Source of the DNA: Oscillospiraceae bacterium
GTDB lineage: Bacteria; Bacillota; Clostridia; Oscillospirales; Ruminococcaceae
Length of the DNA: 42,946 bases
NCBI GenBank assembly: GCA_029267825.1
Contig: JAJUHO010000003.1
Coordinates: forward strand, 1 to 42,946
Direction: 5' to 3'
A program made the position numbers and the translations under genes. Of this stretch, positions 1 to 6,406 are shown piece by piece; position 1 is the stretch's first letter; each line of letters starts with the position of its first letter. Below the pieces are notes generated by a model, which worked only from the letters and a program-made list of their open reading frames with translations, ran no database searches and was not told the origin of the DNA.

Positions 1-130
1 ACTGCATTATAGCATTTTTTACGGCAACCTGTAAAGGGCAAGCCGCCTTCGGCGGTGCTGGTTTGCCTCAGGTTCAGAAAATCTAAAAATATGCCGTTGG
101 TTTTTGGGTGTTTTTCGACTGCACATTTTT
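1..130. repeat. Candidate interspersed repeat or foreign segment at the end of the toxin array, with nested inverted repeat GGCAAgCCGCC-TTC-GGCGGtgctggTTTGCC
   Basis: Strong CCGCC-TTC-GGCGG stem inside GGCAA/TTGCC-like arms at about 38-67; the ParB-like toxin loses family-like sequence where this segment begins; a different minus frame (EFEIVQKCAVEKHPKTNGIFLDFLNLRQTSTAEGGLPFTGCRKKCYNA) is open through it to the window edge. Confidence 0.35.
6..35 (-). promoter_or_regulatory. Sigma-A-like promoter reading out of the left window edge (TTTACA-18-TATAAT)
   Basis: Minus strand: TTTACA (30-35), 18 nt, TATAAT (6-11). Confidence 0.4.
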
Positions 131-499
131 GGACAATTTCAAATTCTGTTTTTGAATCCTCAATTGTACAGCATCTTCCCAAGTTGCAGGCACACCATTC
201 TTTGTGGTAAATCTGTCTATAAAATTTGATGGCAATGCTTCATCAGCTTCATGAACTATCATTTTCACATCAATTCCAGCTTCTCTGGCTGCTAGAACTC
301 TTGTGTTATCAATTGTTGTGAGTTTTCCGTCTGACATTCTTACAACATCAATCGGATCGCCAACCCATCCGTTCTTTTTCATACTTTCTACAATTTCATC
401 AAGTCCATTTACACTACTTTGACTAAATCTAATTTCATTAGGATTTGCCGAACGGATGAGTATGCTCCCACCCTCAATAACCTTTTCCGTTGCCTTCAA
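83..499 (-). CDS. Orphan toxin tip, ParB/sulfiredoxin-like nuclease-type domain, probably 3'-truncated
   Basis: IRFSQSSVNGLDEIVESMKKNGWVGDPIDVVRMSDGKLTTIDNTRVLAAREAGI resembles ParB-like toxin domains; begins with the array leader KATEKVIEGG; the called start is a TTG inside the repeat with no clear RBS. Confidence 0.7.
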   Translation of the reverse strand: MKATEKVIEGGSILIRSANPNEIRFSQSSVNGLDEIVESMKKNGWVGDPIDVVRMSDGKLTTIDNTRVLAAREAGIDVKMIVHEADEALPSNFIDRFTTKNGVPATWEDAVQLRIQKQNLKLSKNVQSKNTQKPTAYF

Positions 500-715
500 T
501 CCGTCTGCAACTTTATCTACAGTCTTTTCGGCATCAAGAATTTTATCAGCAATTTTAGCAACAAGCTCAGCACCCTCAGCTATATCTGAGACTTTTTTAA
601 TATAATAGTCGCTTTTTGCCTGTGCCGAGCTACCCTGCCGGAATTACCGGTAGGGTAGGGTGTAGGCTTGCGTAGTCATAATGACCGTCTATGTGGCAGG
701 TAGGTGGTCGGTGAT
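470..715 (-). repeat. Toxin-cassette repeat copy 1 (pretoxin-junction homology plus inverted repeat 630-658)
   Basis: 483-547 matches 5286-5350 at 64 of 65 positions by eye; hairpin CTACCCTGCCGG-AATTA-CCGGTAGGGTAG. Confidence 0.9.
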
Positions 716-755
716 GTAACTAATATTGGTATATTCGGTTATCATAATATGTGAT

Positions 756-1172
756 TTAAATTGACTCCAACTTAACGTTGCTATTAAGTTTTTTTGCTTT
801 TTCAAGTGCATTTAAAAATAATGTTATGAAATCGTCTCCGTCACTCGTTACGAAGTAATTACTTAAATCGGTAATACTATCACTGATATTATCACCCCAT
901 GGAGCTTTTTTTGTTAAATCCTCAATATCCCAAATTATTTTGTCTTTCGGTATCTTGCTTAGCTCTGCTTTAATACAATTCAATTCATTTATTGCAGAGT
1001 CGACATTCTCTACTTTTAATTCACCAGCACATAATTCATTCATAATATGTGGAAATCTGCTTCCCCATTTTGATCCTTCTAAATTATAGCACACAGTTGA
1101 AAAGAATGCATGTAAAAAATCGCCAGATCCTATCTGGTACCAAAAAAACTTAATTTTAAATCCAACTGCCAT
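756..1172 (-). CDS. Immunity protein, Imm70-like
   Basis: MAVGFKIKFFWYQIGSGDFLHAFFSTVCYNLEGSKWGSRFPHIMNELCAGELK resembles Imm70 as recalled; immediately downstream of the 1229-1606 toxin; GGGGTG RBS. Confidence 0.6.
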   Translation of the reverse strand: MAVGFKIKFFWYQIGSGDFLHAFFSTVCYNLEGSKWGSRFPHIMNELCAGELKVENVDSAINELNCIKAELSKIPKDKIIWDIEDLTKKAPWGDNISDSITDLSNYFVTSDGDDFITLFLNALEKAKKLNSNVKLESI

Positions 1173-1228
1173 ATCAACACCCCATTATTTTGTTTTAAAA
1201 GTGATATCAACACTATTATTTGTTCGCT

Positions 1229-1606
1229 TCATAATATTATTGTAAAGTGACTCAAGTACTTCTCAGATACGTTCTGCCCTCTAATATCAATTATTACTGA
1301 TTGATTAGTTCCTGCCGGTAGATTTTTGAGCCTTTGGAAGTACTGCTTTTCAATATTACTTGCTAGATTATTCCGTCTTGAAGATGTTGTTAAATTGTAA
1401 TTTTTAATGTCGATACTAGAACCATTTGTATAAAAATCTGGTCTTACACTTCCTTTTGTCCCATAAGGAACTTCTTTTTTATCAATAAACGATTTTTGTG
1501 TTAAATAGTTTGGAAAATCATTAACTGCATCAAGTTCTGACTGTCTCCAAGTAGGTCTTTGGATACTTTTATTTCCACTCTCGATAACCTTTTCCGTTGC
1601 CTTCAA
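1229..1606 (-). CDS. Orphan toxin tip, putative PD-(D/E)XK-like nuclease; 3' end probably frameshifted
   Basis: SVRPDFYTNGSSIDIKNYN...KQYFQRLKNLPAGTNQSVIIDIRGQNVS; D...DxK motif pattern; leader KATEKVIESG. Confidence 0.6.
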   Translation of the reverse strand: MKATEKVIESGNKSIQRPTWRQSELDAVNDFPNYLTQKSFIDKKEVPYGTKGSVRPDFYTNGSSIDIKNYNLTTSSRRNNLASNIEKQYFQRLKNLPAGTNQSVIIDIRGQNVSEKYLSHFTIIL

Positions 1607-1812
1607 TCCGTCTGCAACTTTATCTACAGTCTTTTCGGCATCAAGAATTTTATCGGCACTTTTGGCAACAAGCTTAGCACTCTCAGCTATATCAGAGACT
1701 TTTTTAATGTAATAGTTATCTTTCGCCTATACCGTCCTATCCTGCTGGAATTACCGGTAGGGTAGGGCGTAGGCTTGCGTGCTCAAAATGATACTTTGTG
1801 TGGTCAGAAACT
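1576..1812 (-). repeat. Toxin-cassette repeat copy 2 (inverted repeat 1737-1765)
   Basis: Same TTTTCCGTTGCCTTCAATCCGTCTGCAAC... segment; hairpin CTATCCTGCTGG-AATTA-CCGGTAGGGTAG. Confidence 0.9.
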
Positions 1813-1863
1813 ACAAAAGTTTAGATTTTTCAATCGTTGCATGGTGTTCATTAACATATTAGT

Positions 1864-2271
1864 CTAAAATAAATCAAATTCTTTATTATCGATAATTACT
1901 TTTGATGCTTCGATTAATAGAATTCTACTCCAAATCTCAATAGCTATATTTGCACTAGCGTCATATTGTTCAATCCATTTTTCATGTGCTTTAGGTTCAA
2001 TTGTAAGATAGCCATCAATAATATCAATAGATGTCATTTCGAGATAATCACCATTTTCAACCTCAGCAAACTCTTTTCTCTTTTCTTTAGTATTATTAAC
2101 AAAATAGTAAGAACTCACATTTTTGAATACCAACTGACAATTTCTTTCATCACAGTCATCAGTAAGTTTGAGTGACATTCTGATTGAATTTGTTAAAATG
2201 TCAAAATCTAGCTTGGTAATTTTCGATTCACATATTTCGTTAAATTCATTACGTATTTCTTCAATTTTCAT
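1864..2271 (-). CDS. Putative immunity protein of the 2276-2620 toxin (possibly YxiG-like)
   Basis: Position directly downstream of a toxin tip; LVFKNVSSYYFVNNT-type segment; acidic 135 aa protein. Confidence 0.55.
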   Translation of the reverse strand: MKIEEIRNEFNEICESKITKLDFDILTNSIRMSLKLTDDCDERNCQLVFKNVSSYYFVNNTKEKRKEFAEVENGDYLEMTSIDIIDGYLTIEPKAHEKWIEQYDASANIAIEIWSRILLIEASKVIIDNKEFDLF

Positions 2272-2275
2272 TTTT

Positions 2276-2620
2276 TCACTTCCCTTGGTATTTTTTTATC
2301 ATATCTGTGATTTGATTTAAGAAATCATCTGTCATATCAATATGTGTTAAGCCTCTGTTGTTTGATAATTTTCCATCCATGGTGAGGGAACCTTTACCAT
2401 CTACACTTACTCTAAAATATGGGTTAGACCTTCCGCCAGATCCCTCATTCATAATTCTTACAACTATTGGCTTATTTCCGTTTGGAATTTCAATTTTGTA
2501 TCCGTTTTTCAACTTAGATAAAGTTCCATCAAGATTTTTAGATACAAGGTTGGCTGCATCATCCGTTGATTTAAAGATTACTTTACCCCCACCCTCAATA
2601 ACCTTTTCCGTTGCCTTCAA
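2276..2620 (-). CDS. Orphan toxin tip, unassigned family
   Basis: Leader KATEKVIEGG, then compact basic domain with GGRSNPYFRVSVDGKGSLTMDGKLSNNRGLTHIDMTDDFLNQI; immunity-sized gene 4 nt downstream. Confidence 0.6.
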   Translation of the reverse strand: MKATEKVIEGGGKVIFKSTDDAANLVSKNLDGTLSKLKNGYKIEIPNGNKPIVVRIMNEGSGGRSNPYFRVSVDGKGSLTMDGKLSNNRGLTHIDMTDDFLNQITDMIKKYQGK

Positions 2621-2830
2621 TTCATCTGCAACTTTTTCTGCAGTCTTTTCGGCATCAAGAATTTTATCGGTACTTTTAGCAACAAGTTTAGCATCCTCAG
2701 CTATATCGGAGACTTTTTTAACATAATAGTCACCTTTTGCCTATGCCAAGCTACCCTGCCGGAATTACCGGTAGGGTAGGGCGTAGGCTTTCATGGTCTA
2801 AATACCCCTATGTGGGCATAGTCCAACAAC
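2591..2830 (-). repeat. Toxin-cassette repeat copy 3 (inverted repeat 2751-2779)
   Basis: Same repeat segment; CTACCCTGCCGG-AATTA-CCGGTAGGGTAG. Confidence 0.9.
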
Positions 2831-2914
2831 TGTAATTTTAAGCAACTTTATAGATAGATTTGAGGTAACTATAGATAAATTGACCCAGCCAGACTTAATA
2901 CAAATTTTTTCTCT

Positions 2915-3322
2915 TTATATCAAATACACACGAAATAATTTGCTTTTTCCGTTTATTACAACTTTTTCTACTTCTGATTCCCAAAACGGTAACACAATTT
3001 CTTCAAGATCATTCAATAACTCGTCTCTTAATTTACTATTATTTATAAAAAACTGTTTTGAGTTTTTAATTAAAATAATAAATGCATCATTGTCAAGCCA
3101 ACTTAAATCTCTAATCCAATCCAAATACCGATCCATACTGTCTTCGCAAGTTGTCGGAAATTTAAAAGATTTTTCGATAAATCTAATATAATCCTTCCAC
3201 GTCTGAATTTCGGCTCCGTCAATATCTACCTTAAGAATATTGTACTGTGAACTGATGTCTACTAATTCTTTTAGGAAACCATCTTCTGTTGTTTTAATTA
3301 TTTTATTTTCTATTAACATCAT
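2915..3322 (-). CDS. Barstar-family immunity protein
   Basis: ILKVDIDGAEIQTWKDYIRFIEKSFKFPTTCEDSMDRYLDWIRDLSWLDNDAFIILIKNS matches the barstar fold pattern; adjacent to a barnase-like gene. Confidence 0.82.
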   Translation of the reverse strand: MMLIENKIIKTTEDGFLKELVDISSQYNILKVDIDGAEIQTWKDYIRFIEKSFKFPTTCEDSMDRYLDWIRDLSWLDNDAFIILIKNSKQFFINNSKLRDELLNDLEEIVLPFWESEVEKVVINGKSKLFRVYLI

Positions 3323-3331
3323 CCATCTACC

Positions 3332-3682
3332 TCACTTAATTTTTATAAATGTCGAGTAATGATCATCGGTATAATAAATACTTCCATCACTCCCTGTTAT
3401 GAATCTCTGCTCATCTCTATTTGCATTTGGCAATTTATTATTTACATCAAATTCTTTATAAGTTATAGGACTGCCAGTATTATCCATAGTCGGTAATTTG
3501 CCATCTCTGTTGAGGTATTTGCTACCAGCTGCAGTTCCTGGAGTTTGTCCTGGAACCGTTCCTTTCCAGCCAGCTTTATCATATTTCCTAAACATCTCTA
3601 GTGCGTTATCTGGTAGATCATCTAAATTACCTTTTTGGATTGCATCTAACTCACCCTCAATAACCTTTTTCGTTACATTCAA
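3332..3682 (-). CDS. Orphan toxin tip, barnase-family ribonuclease
   Basis: LPDNALEMFRKYDKAGWKGTVPGQTPGTAAGSKYLNRDGKLP...ITYKEFDVN...NRDEQRFITGSDGSIYYTDDHYSTFIKIK aligns by eye with barnase, retaining Glu73, Arg83/87 and His102 equivalents. Confidence 0.93.
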   Translation of the reverse strand: MNVTKKVIEGELDAIQKGNLDDLPDNALEMFRKYDKAGWKGTVPGQTPGTAAGSKYLNRDGKLPTMDNTGSPITYKEFDVNNKLPNANRDEQRFITGSDGSIYYTDDHYSTFIKIK

Positions 3683-3897
3683 TTCGTCTGCAACTTTATC
3701 TACAGTCTTTTCGGCATCAAGAATTTTATCTGCACTTTTAGCAACAAGTTTAGCATCCTCAGCTATATCAGAGACTTTTTTAACGTAATAATTATCTTTC
3801 GCCTATACCGCCCTATCCTGCCAGAATTGCCGGCAGGGTAGGGCTTAGGCTTATGTGGTCGTAATGTTCTTATGTGTGCCAAGTAGGTGGTCTGAGC
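3651..3897 (-). repeat. Toxin-cassette repeat copy 4 (inverted repeat 3813-3841)
   Basis: Same repeat segment; CTATCCTGCCAG-AATTG-CCGGCAGGGTAG. Confidence 0.9.
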
Positions 3898-3969
3898 ATC
3901 TTAAGAACCGCCATTTTAGGCCATTTACAAGGTTGTGGTTAAGTTGATATGCTTGATAATTTACTAAAA

Positions 3970-4281
3970 TTAAACTTCTACGCCTGTTTTGGTGTATACG
4001 AATTTTTTAACATTATTCTCATTCACCAACATTATATCTGTGCCAACTGGCATGTTGTATATCTCAATAACTGCAGGTTCTATATTAACAACAGTTCCCC
4101 AATCGCACACAGCCATATTTGTTGAATCTGATAAGAAGTCATCTGTGTCTATGTCTGACAAAAATCTCCATCCATTATCAAGTTCGTTAAGTGAAGGTTC
4201 TCGAATACACCATTTAAGATTCCCCTTACCTGTTAAAATGTTCTTTGATACTACGCATCCACCTAAACCCATGCTTTCCAT
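3970..4281 (-). CDS. Orphan immunity protein, DUF2185/Imm33-like
   Basis: GGCVVSKNILTGKGNLKWCIREPSLNELDNGWRFLSDIDTDDFLSDSTNMAVCDW typical of DUF2185; good AAGGAGGG RBS; no toxin directly upstream. Confidence 0.75.
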   Translation of the reverse strand: MESMGLGGCVVSKNILTGKGNLKWCIREPSLNELDNGWRFLSDIDTDDFLSDSTNMAVCDWGTVVNIEPAVIEIYNMPVGTDIMLVNENNVKKFVYTKTGVEV

Positions 4282-4283
4282 GT

Positions 4284-4652
4284 TTATCCCTCCTTGATTA
4301 ACTCTTTAATCCTCTCTGGTCCTCGTTCTATTAGCAGTTTTCTAACGCTAATTCCTGACTTATTAGTTATATCAATGCTTTGATTATTTTTCAATACTTC
4401 ATTCTAAGAATTTCATACCATCATCTGACTGCCGTTTAAGAAGTTCTAAACATATTGATAACAATGCGGTATTTCCATATTTAATATCAATTTGATTTAA
4501 ATCACATCCACGTTGAATCAATAATCAGGCTAAATCAAGAGCCCCATCAAAATTTATATTTGCCGCTAAATAATATGAATTTCTTCTGGAATGAACAAAC
4601 CTTTTGTTTCTAGTTTGGTTAGTTTTGGCGTTAGATAAGCCTCATTTTCAAG
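4284..4652 (-). pseudogene. Degraded ankyrin-repeat-like immunity gene
   Basis: Minus-strand conceptual translation ENEAYLTPKLTKLETKG / HSRRNSYYLAANINFDGALDLA*LLIQRGCDLNQIDIKYGNTALLSICLELLKRQSDDGMKFL / NEVLKNNQSIDITNKSGISVRKLLIERGPERIKELIKEG*; internal TGA at 4525-4527 and frame changes near 4600 and 4400. Confidence 0.7.
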
Positions 4653-4658
4653 TTACTT

Positions 4659-4883
4659 TTATAAGTCAATTAACTGTTCAATTAAATATCTACAAGCAGC
4701 ATCCTCGGTACTAAATTTTTCTTCTGTAGTTCTAATACCTCTTTCAGTAAAATAAACTACCCATTCATTCCCAATTAATTCAATACAAAATCTTTCGTCC
4801 TTTCTCCCAATACCATCCAAATTATATAATTCACATGGAATGTTCTTTTCATAAAGCAGGTTCTTTAATTCTTGAATATTCAT
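4659..4883 (-). CDS. Putative immunity protein for the TNT-domain toxin
   Basis: 74 aa; start codon overlaps toxin stop (TAATG); ERFCIELIGNEWVVYFTERGIRTTEEKFSTEDAACRYLIEQL typical of small immunity proteins. Confidence 0.65.
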   Translation of the reverse strand: MNIQELKNLLYEKNIPCELYNLDGIGRKDERFCIELIGNEWVVYFTERGIRTTEEKFSTEDAACRYLIEQLIDL

Positions 4884-6259
4884 TACTTTATCTCCTTTAA
4901 AAATCCATCTTTTATCAATTGTTTTATATTAGCTGGTAATTCGTATTGGACTCCACCGCCGATTTGATCAAAAGCTTCTGCTATTTTACCAATTGTTACA
5001 TTTTTAATTGGTTTTAAAACTTCATATTGATGATATGCATTAGGGTTTTTAATATATGGTAACGCTCTTTGTTCGTATGGAACTCCAACTGGCGAAGCAT
5101 ATTTGCCATATTGATTACCATATCTATCGATAATTGTTCCTGTTTCAAGTGTTTGTCCGTTTAGCTTTGAACCTGGAACATAACCACCGTTTGGCGCAAA
5201 CTTTTCCCAGTCAATATCACCAGCTAAGTTTAAGAATTTTTGATTTGAAACAACCATTTCATCGACACCCAATACTTTGCTCCCATTTTCCGTTGCCTTT
5301 AATCCGTCTGCAACTTTATCTACAGTCTTTTCGGCATCAAGAATTTTATCGGCACTTTTAACAACAAGTTTAGCATCCTCAGCTATATCAGAGACTTTTT
5401 TAATGGCTTTAGAGGCGTCTGCAGCTTTGTCGGTTATTTTTATTCCAGCTGCAACTATTCCAACTGCTTCGGAACCCTTTATTATTAATTTAGTTCCGGT
5501 TGCAGCAGTTCCTGCAAAAGGAATGCATGCAGTTCCTGATAATGCGGCGTTAACATAATCTCCTCGAGCAAGGTATATTAGTGCATTTGCTCCGTCAAAT
5601 ATTTCTCCCACTCCGGGAATTAAACCGGCAATATCCAACGCTGTCTGAAGTCCATTAAGAACATCTTCCTTTTTTATATTTTTAATGGATCCTTTTATAT
5701 TTGACGCAACTGACTGTACATTTTTACTTATTGTTATGCTTGTGGATTTAATAGCATTTATTCCCGAAACAGTGTTAGAGAGAGTTTTTTTAAGTGTAAA
5801 TAAAGTTGCATCACTTGCCGTATTTATTACTTTTTCAGATAACTTAATTGCGCTATTTGCAGCAAAAGAAATGCTATTATTTACAGGTATACTTATTTTT
5901 TTAACCGTATTAACAGTAGACGACACAACGCTGTTTGCAACTGATTGGCTGACTGTTGTTGCTGTTCTTGATACGGTGCTGACTGCTGATTTAACCGTAT
6001 TGGCAACAGCTTTTGCCGCAGCAGTCAGATTGCCAAAAACAGAGCTTGAAGAACTTTTGGTGCTTGATGCCGTAGGTTTGCTTGAATAAGATGAAGCTGT
6101 CTTACTTGCAGAAGGTTTAGTTGTAGTGCTTCTGCTTACAGGCGTACTGCTTGGTTTTGTATACGGCTTTGTTGCCGAATACGTACTGCTTCTGATAGAT
6201 AGATGACATTGGTATGACATATTTAACCATATTTTACATATTACATCATTATTCACCAT
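4883..6259 (-). CDS. Full-length polymorphic toxin with PT-TG-like pretoxin region and C-terminal TNT (DUF4237) domain; true start probably 6220
   Basis: DIAGLIPGVGEIFDGANALIYLARGDYVNAALSGTACIPFAG (pretoxin); LETGTIIDRYGNQYGKYASPVGVPYEQRALP...YHQYEVLKP...GGGVQYELPANIKQLIKDGFLKEI (TNT). Confidence 0.88.
   Translation of the reverse strand: MVNNDVICKIWLNMSYQCHLSIRSSTYSATKPYTKPSSTPVSRSTTTKPSASKTASSYSSKPTASSTKSSSSSVFGNLTAAAKAVANTVKSAVSTVSRTATTVSQSVANSVVSSTVNTVKKISIPVNNSISFAANSAIKLSEKVINTASDATLFTLKKTLSNTVSGINAIKSTSITISKNVQSVASNIKGSIKNIKKEDVLNGLQTALDIAGLIPGVGEIFDGANALIYLARGDYVNAALSGTACIPFAGTAATGTKLIIKGSEAVGIVAAGIKITDKAADASKAIKKVSDIAEDAKLVVKSADKILDAEKTVDKVADGLKATENGSKVLGVDEMVVSNQKFLNLAGDIDWEKFAPNGGYVPGSKLNGQTLETGTIIDRYGNQYGKYASPVGVPYEQRALPYIKNPNAYHQYEVLKPIKNVTIGKIAEAFDQIGGGVQYELPANIKQLIKDGFLKEIK
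5286..5402 (-). repeat. Toxin-cassette repeat copy 5, within the full-length toxin gene
   Basis: Encodes KKVSDIAEDAKLVVKSADKILDAEKTVDKVADGLKATE, in the same frame as the orphan leaders. Confidence 0.9.
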
Positions 6260-6266
6260 TTGTCAA
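6238..6266 (-). promoter_or_regulatory. Promoter of the full-length toxin gene (TTGACA-17-TAATAT)
   Basis: Minus strand TTGACA (6261-6266), 17 nt, TAATAT (6238-6243). Confidence 0.65.
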
Positions 6267-6406
6267 CTAAAAATTATAAAATTGCTGCACATAAAGCTTT
6301 TGGATTGTCATGTGTTTTCTAAGTGATTTTTAAAAAAATATTTTAAATTGCGTAAAAATGTGCTATAATAAAACAAAGAAAATTTTAACGGAAAGACGAT
6401 GTCAAA

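Noticed and set aside
1559-2726. Plus-strand ORFs 1559-1765, 1966-2175, 2358-2726 in the toxin array
   Set aside because: Antisense to better supported toxin/immunity genes; composition reflects the opposite strand and the shared repeat (recurring SATLSTVFSASRILSALLATSLASSAISETFLT).
470-3897. Regularly spaced repeats considered as a CRISPR array
   Set aside because: Units are ~240 bp, spaced by 0.8-1.1 kb of coding sequence, and encode protein; not CRISPR architecture.
4525-4527. TGA recoding (TGA read as Trp) suggested by an in-frame TGA in the ankyrin gene
   Set aside because: TGA is used as a normal stop in several genes here, including leuB, and the same gene also has frame changes, so decay is simpler.
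3498-6089. Plus-strand ORFs 3498-3788, 3989-4297, 5134-5361, 5277-5558, 5685-6089
   Set aside because: Mirror translations of repeat copies or of the full-length toxin; no RBS or family resemblance.
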